Positions 31,286-42,660 of a stretch of DNA of 64,000 bases are shown piece after piece. Position 1 is the stretch's first letter. The number at the start of each line of letters is the position of its first letter. The position numbers were made by a program, and so were the translations under genes. The DNA is taken from positions 103,182 to 167,181 of the forward strand of contig VCMS01000198.1 of NCBI GenBank assembly GCA_022539475.1. The letters run 5' to 3'. Source of the DNA: Gracilaria domingensis (Eukaryota; Rhodophyta; Florideophyceae; Gracilariales; Gracilariaceae). The notes beneath the pieces are model-generated. The model saw only the letters and a list, made by a program, of their open reading frames with translations. It was not told where the DNA came from and ran no database searches.

Positions 31286-33892
31286 TCAGGACTTATACGA
31301 AATCGATCCGGGGATAAACGGAGTGCATTCAATATCCCAGATTTGCTCAGCGTATTCGCGGATGGTACGATCGGAAGAGAACTTGCCCATACGAGCGACT
31401 GAAACAATAGTCTTCTTCACCCAATTAGTCTTATCCTTGAACGCCTCATCCACGCGGTCCTGTGCATCCATGTACGAGCTGAAGTCGCGAGTCACCAGGT
31501 AGTAGTCATTGTACGGTTGCAACGCATGCATGATGGGTTTGCTTGTCTCCGAACCACAGTACGTGTTGTTCTGGATCTGATGCATCGCCTCTGAAAGCCG
31601 GTCATCACGAACCTTGTACTCGCCGTACTTGAGTTGATTACGCGCATGCTCGATTTCAGGAGTGTGAAGTCCAAACACAAACATGTTCTCCTCACCAATT
31701 TCTTCCCGAATCTCAATGTTGGCTCCATCCATCGTACCGATGATAAGTCCGCCATTCATCACAAACTTCATGTTCGATGTTCCAGACGCTTCCATACCCG
31801 CCGTAGAGATATGCTCAGAAAGGTCATTCGCCGGGATGATCACTTCGGCGAGCGTCACATTGTAGTTGGGAAGGAAGAACACCTTGAGAAGGTCACCAAT
31901 TGCAGGATCGTTGTTCACTACGTGGGACACACCATTGATCAAACGAATGAAATGCTTCGCCTGCACGTACGAAGCGGCTGCTTTGCCTCCAATCACAACA
32001 ACCTTGGGGACAACATTCGCCTTCTCCTCGGGGCTCATTCCCTTAATCTTGTTGTAGCGACAAATGACACCAAGAATGTTCAGCAACTGCCGCTTATACT
32101 CATGAATACGTTTGATTTGAATGTCAAACAGAGCGTCAGTATTAACTTCGACATCGAACAACTTCTTGATGTAAGCGGCCAAACGTTTCTTGTTTTCCTG
32201 CTTGGACTCAATGAATTCACGTTGTAAGTCAGCGTTGTTCACATACTGCTCTAAACCTCGGGCGAGTTCAAAGTTCACAACCCATTCATCGGTTTCAATC
32301 CATCGAGAGATTACAGCCGCAAGAGTCGGGTTTGCCTGCTGAACCCAACGACGAGGGGTCACACCATTGGTCATATTGAGGATCCTGTAGCCGTCCTTGG
32401 CGAAGTCAGGGAACAAGCGGGATTTTACGAGGCCAGAGTGGATGGCAGCGACTCCATTCACAGTATGAGAACCCACAACTGCAAGTTGGGCCATACGCAC
32501 CATCTTTGGATATCCATCTTCAATAATGCTCATGCGCTGAAGCTTATGTCCATCATTAGGATACTTCTGAGCAGTAGCCTCAAGATGACGGCGGTTGATC
32601 TCGTATATGATCTGCATGTGTCTGGGAAGGAGCTTCTCCATGAGAGACACGGACCATTTCTCCAGAGCTTCCGGCAGCACAGTGTGGTTCGTGTAAGAGA
32701 ACACCTTCTTGACAGTTGACCAGGACGCCGTCCAGCCCATTCCTTCCTTGTCCATGAGAAGCCTCATGAGCTCAACAACTCCAATAGTGGGATGGGTGTC
32801 ATTAAGCTGAATGGCAACCTTGGTAGGGAGATCGGTCAGCGGGCGACTGATCTTCTTGAAGCGACGCAAAATGTCCTGAAGAGTGGCAGACACAAAGAAA
32901 AACTGCTGCTTAAGACGCAGTTCTTTTCCAGCTTCGGTAGAATCATTCGGGTACAAGACTGATGAAATCTTTTCGGATGCCTCCTTGTTCGCAATAGCAC
33001 CGTAATAGTCACCACGGGAGAAGGACGCCAGATCGAATTCCTTGGCTGGTTGAGCGCTCCACAGACGCAGATTGAGCGTGTTGTACGTATCATAACCAGG
33101 GATCGGAGAATCGTAGGCGACGGCGCGAACGATTTCACCGCCAACCAGTTTGAAGCCGTGACCCGTAGACTCGACATGACCATAGAAGCGAACGGGATAT
33201 GTGACATCAAGACGTTCGATTTCCCATGGGTTGCCATGGGTGAGCCAGTAGTCTGGAATCTCGATCTGATGGCCATTAACAATTCTCTGTTCGAACATAC
33301 CATACTTGTAACGAATTCCATAACCCCATGCTGGGTAGTTGAGCGTAGCAAGAGAATCCATAAAACAGGCGGCCAGACGACCCAAGCCGCCGTTTCCCAG
33401 GCCAGGATCTCTTTCCTCACGAACGATTCGCTCCATGTCAAATCCAAGACCATTCAAGGCGTCGAAGAACTGATTATGGATACCAATATTCATCAAGGCG
33501 TTCGTCAAATAACGGCCCATGAGGTACTCTAAGCTGAGATAATACACTCGCTTCACGTCCCTTTCCGTGAAGTATTGTTGCGTATCATTCCACGACTCGA
33601 TGAGACGATCTCTGACCGAGAGAGCGGTAGCCTGGTAAGCACCGAACGAATCCATGTTGTAGCGAGTTCTGGCGAGAGTGTACTCCACATGGTTTACGAT
33701 TTGTTTCTGAACGGCTGGGACGTCTCGAGCGAGGTACTGAGACATGAGGGAGGAGAGAAGCTTATTCCTCTTCTCGCTGGACTCTGACGTTGCATCCTGA
33801 GGCGTGGTGTGGCCAGTGACGGAGTAGCGACTCTCCGGAGCCGAGATGGTTCCGTGAACAAGATCACGGAACGAAGATGTACGGGCCTTCAT
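31286..33892 (-). CDS. glycogen/alpha-glucan phosphorylase
   Basis: 868 aa from the first ATG at 33892 (MKARTSSFRDLVHG). It releases glucose-1-phosphate from alpha-1,4-glucan with phosphate and the cofactor pyridoxal phosphate. Recognisable blocks: YYLSLEYLMGR, DPGLGNGGLGRLAACFMDSL, AIQLNDTHPTIGVVELMRLL, MTNGVTPRRWV, FDIQIKRIHEYKRQLLN, and the cofactor-lysine segment EASGTSNMKFVMNGGLIIGT with K709. Length is that of cytosolic or glycogen-type enzymes; the long insertion of plant plastid isoforms is absent. The 70-residue N-terminal extension contains Ser/Thr and could be regulatory. In red algae such an enzyme would act on cytosolic floridean starch. A non-ATG upstream extension of 30 residues is open but unlikely to be used. 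Confidence 0.97.
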   Translation of the reverse strand: MKARTSSFRDLVHGTISAPESRYSVTGHTTPQDATSESSEKRNKLLSSLMSQYLARDVPAVQKQIVNHVEYTLARTRYNMDSFGAYQATALSVRDRLIESWNDTQQYFTERDVKRVYYLSLEYLMGRYLTNALMNIGIHNQFFDALNGLGFDMERIVREERDPGLGNGGLGRLAACFMDSLATLNYPAWGYGIRYKYGMFEQRIVNGHQIEIPDYWLTHGNPWEIERLDVTYPVRFYGHVESTGHGFKLVGGEIVRAVAYDSPIPGYDTYNTLNLRLWSAQPAKEFDLASFSRGDYYGAIANKEASEKISSVLYPNDSTEAGKELRLKQQFFFVSATLQDILRRFKKISRPLTDLPTKVAIQLNDTHPTIGVVELMRLLMDKEGMGWTASWSTVKKVFSYTNHTVLPEALEKWSVSLMEKLLPRHMQIIYEINRRHLEATAQKYPNDGHKLQRMSIIEDGYPKMVRMAQLAVVGSHTVNGVAAIHSGLVKSRLFPDFAKDGYRILNMTNGVTPRRWVQQANPTLAAVISRWIETDEWVVNFELARGLEQYVNNADLQREFIESKQENKKRLAAYIKKLFDVEVNTDALFDIQIKRIHEYKRQLLNILGVICRYNKIKGMSPEEKANVVPKVVVIGGKAAASYVQAKHFIRLINGVSHVVNNDPAIGDLLKVFFLPNYNVTLAEVIIPANDLSEHISTAGMEASGTSNMKFVMNGGLIIGTMDGANIEIREEIGEENMFVFGLHTPEIEHARNQLKYGEYKVRDDRLSEAMHQIQNNTYCGSETSKPIMHALQPYNDYYLVTRDFSSYMDAQDRVDEAFKDKTNWVKKTIVSVARMGKFSSDRTIREYAEQIWDIECTPFIPGSISYKS

Positions 33893-35012
33893 GACCGACA
33901 CGGGCAACAAACACGAAAGGCACGCGAAGACAGGGGCGGTGAACGCTTGCAGACGACGGCGAAGACGAGGTCGGTGCGCCAAAGTGAAAGAAAGCTGTGG
34001 AAGCTACAACAAACCGCGACGACGACCGGACTCGTGCGGGTGAAGGGGATCGAGTGCTGGTCACAGCCGCGGCGATTCGAGTGCTTTCTTATCGAAAAGT
34101 TGTCAAGTCAATCCGAGCTCACAATTTTTTCGCGTCGGCTCTCTCCGTGTGGGAAGGAGCGCGCGCCAGCCTGTATCGGTCGATTTGCGCGCGCGGCGCA
34201 GGTGATTGGATGCGGTTAGATCTTGCAAATCTGTGGCCCCCAATGGGACGCGCCCACGTACGACAGCTGCACTGGCTGTGCAAATGTGCATCTGTCGGTT
34301 GGGGGAGAGGCGCCCCGCGGCAGTTGCCGCCAGTGAACAAGCACCACAAGCGACGCACGTTGAACGGCGGAACGGCGTTGGCACGCAGTGACGTCAGCAA
34401 TCATTACCAGCAGCGCTGCTGTTGTATGTTGCAGCGCGAGAAAGCACGTGAGCGCGCCAGATACTTGCCCGATTCCATCTTCAACCCGCCTCCCTGTCGC
34501 ATTGGACCTCTTGGGTGAATGCGGCTTGTAGTGGAAATGCACCTCCGATTTCATGTCCCAACAACCCCACACGTCGATTCAGGCGGCCTGGCATGGCTGA
34601 TGTCTAATCTTTTCGGATAATTTTGATATCCTCACAGTTACGTTGCCAATCACTGTCCAGCTGCGGTGTCCTGCTCTGCGGATCGGAGAATAAAAAAGCT
34701 GGTCCCGCCCACCGCGCCGCTCAAAATATTGCTGCCGGCAAGGCAATTATAGACGACTGTTAACACACTCCTCACATGTTGCCGTGCAAATCTTTCCTTC
34801 ATCGATTTCTTTATTGATCCCGCGTAGAACGACAAGTTAGGTACGGCACGAAAAGAGCATTCTTCGGGAAACACTATTGCTTTCCTTCTACGCATAAGGT
34901 TAAGGCACCGGGTGCGTACAGAGTACATCAATGTACAACATCGTGTTGAGCATCAGCGGTTGCGACACAAACCTCTTCCGCAACACACGCTAGTTATTCG
35001 AATCACACATGC
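33893..35012. other. intergenic, promoter side of the phosphorylase gene
   Basis: GC-rich in its first 600 nt; overlapping short ORFs on both strands have no domain. Nothing else recognised. Confidence 0.55.
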
Positions 35013-38000
35013 TTACGAAGCTTCACTCATCTGATTCTCAACAAGCCTAGCGTAAACTTCGTTCAAACTCAGTAGGTCTTGGTGAGTCCCTTTCTCCACA
35101 ATCTTTCCGTTCTGCACCACTCCAATCACGTCAGCATCCTTAATCGTAGACAGGCGATGCGCAATCGCAATAGTAGTACGTCCATGAGAGGCCGCATCAA
35201 GTGCATCCTGCACAGTTCGCTCGGAGACCGCGTCCAAAGCGCTAGTCGCTTCGTCCAACAAAAGCACTCGCGGTGAACGCACCAGACTGCGTGCAATGGC
35301 CACACGTTGTCGCTGACCTCCTGAGAGCTTGCTTCCCCTAGTTCCTACGTCCGTGTCATATCCCTCGGGTAGCTGCGTAATAAACTCATGTGCGTTGGCA
35401 GCTTTGGCGGCATCCACAATCATTGACTCAGTCACGGGTGTACCATCCTCCTGACCTAAACCGTACGCAATATTGTCGCGCACGGATCGATGAAACAGAT
35501 CCGGTTCTTGTGACACCAAACCAATTTGACCGCGAATATCTCTCAAGTGATAATCTTTGACATTCACACCGTCGATACACAGCTTTCCAGAACGTGGATC
35601 ATAGAAGCGTTCAATCAGCGACACAACCGTAGACTTTCCACTTCCTGATGCCCCTACCAATGCGAGGGTCTTTCCAGGCTCCACGTCAATAGTAAGTCCG
35701 CGCAGTACTGGAACATCAGGACGAGTTGGGTACTCGAACTTGAGTCCCTCCATAGAAACAGAACCGTCGATAGCCTTACCACCAGTTCGAATACCTTCTT
35801 CAGACGTCGGATCAATGGCAGACGTGCGATCCAAAAGGCGGAACAACTCTGTAGCCGCTACGCGAGATTTTCCAAAGTCAGGCAGAAAGAGAGAGGCCTG
35901 ACCAAGGGAAGAGCCAGCAAACAATAAACCACTCACGGCCTTCATAAGACCAGGGAATGTGCACTGCTCACGTTCGACAAAAATTGCACCAACCCAGAAG
36001 GAAATAGCCCATAGAATCTGAGCCAAAGCCTCTGCGATACCATACGCAATACCTGAAGTGAAAGCTGCTCGACGACCATTCCGCAGAGGGATTTCCAACT
36101 CTTCGTTGTACTTCTCGATGAACACATCTTGCACACCAATAGAACTCACTGTGTCATAATTATCAACAGCCTCAGAAGCGACAGCACCTGCCTTCGCAAA
36201 CTTCTTATTAGAGTCTGAGTCGAAACCAGAAATCATCTTGATGTTCATTGCTTCGGACAGCGCCATAGCCGGGAAGATTACAGTGACGACCAAGGCCACG
36301 CGCCAGCAGGATAAGAAAGCGATGAGAAAACCAGTCAACAAGGTACTGGTTATCATAGCAATTCCACCAAGCGCATCTCCTGCCACTCCCTTGACAAGCG
36401 TCGCCTCAGTTGCAAGACGGGTAGTCAGCTGACCAACAGAGTTCTCTTTGGCATCAAAGAATCCAATGTCTTGCCGCAGAATAGAGCGAAAAGCTTTCGA
36501 CCGAAGCTTTCGGGTAAGCCTCTCACCACTGATCCCCAGCATCGTATGTTGGAGAGTATATCCGATGAATGCAAGTCCACCAATGAGAACAAACATCCAT
36601 GACCAGAAGCTGACATCACCATCATCGTTATCTCTTAGCGTAACCTCAATGACCTAACGACAGGGAACACACGATACGAACAGGTTAGCATATAACGCAA
36701 GAATTAATATCGACGTCCAATGACATATACTGGTGAAGAGACGCAGGTTTGCAACTTACTTCTGTAAATGTGATCGCCATAGCCGGGAAAGACGCCCCCG
36801 CAACCGCCGCTCCGATCATACCAACCAAAATATACGGGATCTCCGGGACATTCATCTTCAGTGCTCGACCTAACACTCCACGGTCGACTATGGGAAGCTC
36901 GGCTTCTTCTTCTTCCACACGGGTCTTGGATAGAGAGGTGGCCTTGGTGGGATCTTCTGCGGCAGCCTTTAGGACTGCAGAAGAGTCTCCCTCTTCCTCT
37001 TCCTCTTCCTTCTCCTTCTTTCCTTCAACGTTCTGGTACTCGACCAATGTTCTATACGCACCTCTTTCAATGCTCAACAGGTCTGTATGGTTCCCTTCTT
37101 CGACAACCTTGCCTTGATCGATGACGGAAATAACATCGGCATTCTTGACAGTACTCAATCTATGAGCAATCGTGATGGTTGTACGTCCTTCTGCAGCGTG
37201 CTCTAACGCCTCCTGGACAATTCTTTCTGATTGTGCGTCAAGTGCACTGGTAGACTCGTCAAGAAGAAGAATCTTCGGGTTTCGCACAAGGGCCCTCGCA
37301 ATACACACACGTTGTTTCTGGCCCCCAGACAGCATCGCTCCGCGTTCTCCGAGAACGGTGTCATACCTTTCTGGAAGCTTCATGATAAAGTCATGCGCAT
37401 TCGCTTTCTTCGCAGCGGCCACAATTTCGTCATCGGTCACTTCCTTCCTTTGCAGAGTGGCTTCACCTGTCTCCGGGTCAAGCACCTTCTCCATGGCGGC
37501 GCCAAGAGCAATGTTCTCCCTGATCGACAGCATGAACAGAGTTGGCATCTGACCAACATATCCGATTTGGCTACGCAAAAAACGTACGTTCAACTCACGG
37601 ACGTCAATGCCATCAAGGAGCACCTGACCTTCCTGAACGTCATAAAAGCGCTCAATAAGACGCACCGTGGTACTCTTACCGCACCCTGAAGACCCAACAA
37701 GCGCATGACTAGAACCAGGAGAAACCTTGAGGTTGAAGTTATCGAGCACATTCGGACGGGCATCACTTTCCAAGTCATCTACAACACGAGTAGGGTAGTT
37801 GAACTGCACGTCGCGGAAGATGATTTCACCAGTAACGTTGTCTAGCACTTTTCCTTCATCCTCAAGTGGATCAATCTCACTCTTTCGTCTGATCACATCG
37901 TAAACACGAGGAGCGGCACCCCGAGCAATATTGAACGCATTGAAGGCTGGAGAGGCCTGACCAATCGAAATTGTTGCGATGAAAACACTAAAGAATGTGA

Positions 38001-38988
38001 TTATAATATCACCTGGTTCCATTGCTCCTGAACGAACCTGACCGGCGCCAAACGTGAAAGCAACAGCAAATGTACAGAAGATAACACCGTACGTGAAACC
38101 AAGAGCGCCACCGCTATATGCCGAACGTCTAACGCCGTAGCTATACGCCTCTTGCAACTTTTCATCATATCGCCTTGCTTCGCTTTCCTGTCCATTGTAT
38201 GCGGTGACAGTGCGAATCAAAGAGAGCACTTCTGACGCAACGCCACCAGCAGCACCGTACGACTTTTGCGTATCACTCGAACTTTCCGCGGCAAGTTTCC
38301 CAAATAGAACACCGCCAAGCGCAAGCAATGGTGAAATGGCAAGGATAATAAGAGTAAGTTTCCATCCGTAAATAAACGCGATGATAAAGCCTGTGATGAA
38401 TGTTACGATAAATTGAACAGCCGTGGCAACCTTTTCTCCAATTCCAGCCTGAATGAGGTTGACATCACCAGCAACACGGGCTGTAAGTTCGCCTCCATCA
38501 TTGGAATCATACCAAGAATAGTCCTGTCTCATGAGCGATTGGAAATACAATCGACGCAGACGATTGGTCACACGATGGGCAAATATAAGCTGAAAGCGAA
38601 CTTGAAGAAAGCTCGAAACAAACGCGACGGCAGCAAGAACGAGAAACCATTTAGCAATACCACCAACGGTTGAGGTAATTTCATCTAGCGCAACAGCACC
38701 TTCACCTGTGTCATCCGTTCCCCCGAATGCATTAATGACATCACCAAAGACAATGGTAAACAACGGGAGAATACAACCATGAACGGCAGCGGCGGGAATA
38801 GAGATAAACATGTATCGCAGCTCGGCGCGAGTGGCGTATGCAAACAGCTCTTTAAACGGAACAGTCTTATGCTCTTCCTTCTCTTTCTTTTTAGCGAAGA
38901 TTGCCTTGATGCGGCCCTTTAACGAAGAAGGGGTTTCTGACACCACATCAGAAGAAGGAGACGCCGAGCTCTGATTCTCGACGTCCAT
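35013..38988 (-). CDS. ABCB-type full ABC transporter (MDR/P-glycoprotein-like)
   Basis: Two exons, 36760-38988 and 35013-36653, joined in phase 0 across a 106-nt intron; 1289 aa, start ATG 38988. Architecture TMD1-NBD1-linker-TMD2-NBD2. NBD1: Walker A LVGSSGCGKST (about 428), signature LSGGQKQR (about 551), Walker B ILLLDESTSALD. NBD2: Walker A LVGASGSGKST (about 1074), signature LSGGQRQR, Walker B VLLLDEATSALD. Both sites look catalytically complete. The linker is a run of Lys/Glu (GKKEKEEEEEEG). The intron falls just after the start of TMD2. Family members export lipids and hydrophobic compounds across the plasma membrane or endomembranes; the substrate is unknown. Confidence 0.96.
36654..36759 (-). 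other. spliceosomal intron of the ABC transporter gene
   Basis: On the minus strand it starts GTAAGT and ends CGTTAG, 106 nt, phase 0. Removing it joins AITFTE to VIEVTLRDNDDGDVSFWSW and continues into the second transmembrane domain without a break. It is the only clear intron in the window. Confidence 0.9.
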
Positions 38989-39846
38989 TTCCTCTCAAGC
39001 GCTCTCAAAAACGTACAAACAAGATCGCTGCGACGACGAGGGCGCGGAAAACGAGGCAGGCCGTCGCGCACGAGAAGCGACAAACCGCGGCGCTGGACGA
39101 TGCGTCCGTCCGCTCTGGAGCAATCCGAGTGCGCACGCTTTTAAACCCGAAGAAGTTGGTCCCTAGATTGGACTGGGATACCTGGCAGCAGGCTGGTCCC
39201 GCTTTATGTCTGAGCGCTCATTCCGTTGAGTACGTGATTGTGATTTCGCTATACAAGGCGCAATGAACGGCAAAAGCAGGACAGAATGCAACGCTGGCCC
39301 ACGCCACGAGAAACGACATGGCACGGCGGATGGCGGCGCCGTGCGTCGCAGGGAGGCGGTTTACAAGAAAGTGCCGCCTCTTCTTTTCGGGCGTCACGCG
39401 TGAGTGATGCACGTGTACGACGTGCGCGTTGGTTTGGCAACGGTTGAGGAATCGCACGATTTCAGAACGCGCACCGGCGGGGCGCGAGATGAGAATGGCA
39501 CCAGATGATTGGATCGAATGGAAACGCTGCTTATGCCCTGCATGGCAATCCTGACCAATTGCCGACGCGCGTTTGGACGGGGTTGTCACCTCAAACAGCA
39601 GATCAATTCACCTGATGCGTATGGCCCCTCTGCTTTTCAGAGGCGAATCAAAGCGATGACGTGTTCGATCTTCGCATCGTCGGGAAACGCTTTCCGGCGG
39701 GCAATCCCCTCTTGAGCTCCCTCTTGAGCTGCGAGAAGGAAAGGCTTGTGACAGTATTTACAGTGCAGCTTTAACGCCCCCTAACTTATCTTATCTGTTG
39801 ACTTATCTGCTCTTCTCTCTGAATCTTGGTCAGCGTCAGATTTCGG
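38989..39846. other. intergenic between ABC gene and 5S rRNA
   Basis: Promoter side of the ABC transporter gene and upstream side of 5S. Short ORFs are without domains. Confidence 0.55.
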
Positions 39847-39853
39847 TATAAAA
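39847..39853 (+). promoter_or_regulatory. TATA-like box upstream of 5S rRNA
   Basis: TATAAAA begins 32 nt before the 5S gene, the position of the upstream TATA element used by RNA polymerase III at 5S genes in plants and some fungi. Confidence 0.6.
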
Positions 39854-39878
39854 ATTCTTGATGAATTCCCTCTCGCTA

Positions 39879-39996
39879 CATTCGGCCACATCAAGTCGAC
39901 ATGCGCCGCATCCCATCCCGAACTGCGAAGCTAAGTCGCTTCGAGCAGGGCTAGTACTGACATGAGGGATCGGTCTGGAATCCCCTGTGCCGAATG
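39879..39996 (+). rRNA. 5S ribosomal RNA
   Basis: 118 nt. The ends pair as helix I (CATTCGGC with GCCGAATG). Internal landmarks are CGCCGCATCCCATCCCGAACT, written here in part only (CCCATCCCGAACT), GAAGCTAAGTCGCTTCGAG (A-box region) and GGGCTAGTACTGACATGAGGG. A TATA-like box lies 32 nt upstream and a T-run follows immediately. It is a single copy, not part of a visible tandem array or rDNA unit. Confidence 0.93.
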
Positions 39997-40008
39997 TTTT
40001 TTATTTTT
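39997..40008 (+). terminator. RNA polymerase III terminator of 5S
   Basis: TTTTTT at 39997-40002 followed by a second T5 run at 40004-40008, directly after the 3' end. Confidence 0.85.
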
Positions 40009-40316
40009 GCCCACTCCCACACATGCACAGTGAATTTCATACGTAAAACGGGGACGACACGACTGCCACGTAATACAGCAGTACAGTATGCACACGGGGC
40101 ACATTTGCAACAAATGTGAACCACGGGAACGGAATCGATGCGAAGAGAAAACAGATGGACTTGCTGCTTTGGAAAGTACACCGAAGTACAACAAGGACAA
40201 CTCTGTTTCTTATAGTGCAGTCGCCGCCCCCATACTTCACCCAACTCGTCTGCTCGTCGCTTGTGGCTTCCGTTCTTCCTCATTCACACCGGTCTCGCCC
40301 TGCAAGTCGCTTCGAA

Positions 40317-40536
40317 ATGCAGCCCAACTACCAACCATCCTTCGACAACTCGCGTGACCAGCGCATCGAGTCCATAAAACACATGTTTCAACCACCACCA
40401 CAACAACAACCGATGCAGGCCTTCTATCCGTCAACACATCCGTTTCAACAATCCGTCCACCCCGCACAATCATCTCAGCTTGTTCCATACGCCCCTCAAC
40501 AAAACCCTTTCCAGGTGGTTCCCTACGCCCACCCTC

Positions 40537-40570
<34 letters not shown>

Positions 40571-40802
40571 GTTTGGTTTTCATAATCCATATGTTGCCAA
40601 CGCGCCTTCCATGGCGCTGATGCCCTACAACCAATCGGCAGTCGCTGTCCCTGCTATGGAGGCTGAACGGGCTGTTCAACCTTATTCCGCGTATCGCGTT
40701 GGACGGAAGGAAGGAAAAACGCGAGTTAATGACAGTGATAAGGCGTTTGGACCTTTGCTTGATGATATGAAACAAGCTCTCAAGAAGAAGAATGCTTCCT
40801 AA
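40317..40802 (+). CDS. Gln/Pro-rich small protein
   Basis: 161 aa from ATG 40317 (MQPNYQPSFDNSRDQRIESIKHMF). Residues about 20-90 are rich in Gln, Pro, Tyr and His with a (CAA)n-encoded Gln run near 40536-40570, a low-complexity prion-like composition. The C-terminal 40 residues (YRVGRKEGKTRVNDSDKAFGPLLDDMKQALKKKNAS) are ordered-looking and charged. No domain recognised. Function unknown; composition suggests an RNA- or chromatin-associated or condensate protein, which is inference. It lies 320 nt downstream of 5S. Confidence 0.7.
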
Positions 40803-41721
40803 CTTTTCTTTTTTGTATGTCGTCATCGTCTTTTGAAACTGAATCATGTCTCAACAACTTCATGTTCATTACTTCATCTCATATCAATCAGTAACCGTCC
40901 ACCTCGTTCACACCTACCAGCACCATAGTATCCGTTTTTGATTTGGGGGTTCACCACTCCGCAGAGCACCAGCGCTTTCGCACTACCTGTAAATCGTTTA
41001 GTTCACATATTCATTCTAAGTTTATCAGCTCCCAAGCACCTATCCATTCTGCGACTGGCCTGGTCTTCCCCATCTAATCCATCACATACTGTGCCCACCT
41101 CTGCTCACGAAGGTTTGCGTTTCCCCGTTCATACACGTCTTCATCCTCGCTTCAAGATACAGCCTGCAAAAGTATGTTTTTGCTCAAGGCGCCGCCATCT
41201 AATTGGAAGAAAAAAAACAGCACGCAAACGCGCACCAGAACAGTTTGAACTAGAAACGCGACCAATGCCTGCTTGCGGGTAACATCTTACCCTGATCTCT
41301 GTTTCTGGTGAGCCGTCATCAACCAAATCAATATGCCTTGTTCCATGCAGAATGTGCATAGTGGGTCATGAGTTCCGACCAGCTCTTGTCAGCAAATCGG
41401 TGCGTGTTCGTGTTCTCGATTACTGCGGTCTGACAATGACACGGAGCGTAGTGCATACTGCGCAGCAGTATGATTGTGTCTGCCCTATTGCGAACAACGA
41501 CACCACATGAACATCACCGATTCTGAAACACCTTTGCACGAAGACGTTTGCCGCACTTGTGCAGAACAAAGTAGCGAACGCATTGACTGCAGCAGGCCTG
41601 CTCTTCGCTCTTATTTGAGACCGTGGCTGTGGAAAGTGTGTTGATGATTTCCAACCTCAGGAACGCTCATAACCATTCCAATGATTGATCCGGTGACATG
41701 ACGCAAAAAGTAGGCGACAGA
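40803..41721. other. intergenic, nothing recognised
   Basis: No coding region with a recognisable domain. A short A5 run at 41705-41709 would be a T5 terminator for the minus-strand tRNA. Confidence 0.55.
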
Positions 41722-41803
41722 CGATGATACCAGGATTCGAACCTGGGCCCCCGAAGGGATGTGATTTCTAGTCACACGCATTAGACCGCTCTGCCATATC
41801 ATC
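41722..41803 (-). tRNA. tRNA-Ser (AGA)
   Basis: Minus strand, 82 nt including the discriminator G. Acceptor stem GATGATA/TATCATC; D arm GGCAGAGCGGTCTAATGC; anticodon stem TGTGA/TCACA with loop CTAGAAA (anticodon AGA); long variable arm with CCTTCGGGG; T arm CCAGGTTCGAATCCTGG. No intron. The long variable arm and anticodon agree on serine. Confidence 0.95.
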
Positions 41804-42223
41804 TGCGAACTGCTCGAAGACTAGACTGGTTGAAAATGGTACAAATACTCGATACTAACTTGATATTTGGCCCACAGATTGTGTCGTTGACTCTTTGAAC
41901 TTTGTGTAAGCAACTATTGCCCGATAGCATTAAAGAACTGTTGAATACTTGCTTCATACAGGTAAGAATTCCATGTATCTAAGAAAGCAGTCGAACAAAG
42001 ACGGTCCGCGTAGCTTCCCTTCAGATGGCTTATACCTTAATGTTAGCCTCTACCTTTCGTGCCTTACTAACATAGAAAGCCAACGGCCAGGCCTGTCGAC
42101 ATTTTGTATGTTCGTTTCCCTAGACCTTGTTCTCTACGCAGACTTCGTTGCGATAGGTAGTTTTAAACCATACTAGCTCCTGAAATAATATTCACGGCCA
42201 TTGCACTTACAATTCAGCGCAGG
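41804..42223. other. intergenic between tRNA-Ser and a gene relic
   Basis: No recognisable gene; a 75-codon open frame at 41949-42176 has no domain. Confidence 0.5.
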
Positions 42224-42660
42224 TCAAGAAGCAACTATCGTTTCAGCTGGGTCGCTGCAGACGAGGAAGCGCTCTGGCTCAATCCCTTGCAAGTTGTGTC
42301 TTGGAGGCCTTGGCACTCCATTGTATTCGTTGGTTTCATCTCGTTGGTTTCGTCTCGTGGCGCAGAAGAAAGCAGCCAAGGGGCCGTTTGACGAAATGTC
42401 ATACTCAATGATGAGCACAGGCACGTCCTTTTTAAGTCTGAGATAGGTGTTTTGTCCACAAAGTTAGTCCAGTTTGAATTGCCGGGACAAATGATATCTA
42501 TACCGGATTGTGCCGGATCGGCGGGAATCTCAAGAAAAGCCTCCACAGAATTGGTTCGCTTAGGACCAGGACACTGTAGGACAGTAAGAGGTTTTCCAAT
42601 TTCGACGAGAAACAACTGCAGGTCTTGAAGCAACTTACAATCCCAAACTAGCTGCTGTCA
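42224..42660 (-). pseudogene. gene relic with a one-base frame break
   Basis: Minus strand. An open stretch from about 42660 reads LLQDLQLFLVEIGKPLTVLQ and then NSVEAFLEIPADPAQSGIDI, up to about 42432. At an A5 run (T5 on the + strand near 42428-42432) the sense continues in the next frame as DVPVLIIEYDISSNGPLAAF. The two halves look like one protein-coding sequence, but there is a stop just upstream and no family is recognised. It may be a pseudogene fragment or a real exon with a homopolymer sequencing error. Confidence 0.35.

Noticed and set aside
40938-41282. 114-codon ORF after the Gln-rich gene
   Set aside because: No domain, no credible composition bias and it lies in probable 3' flank.
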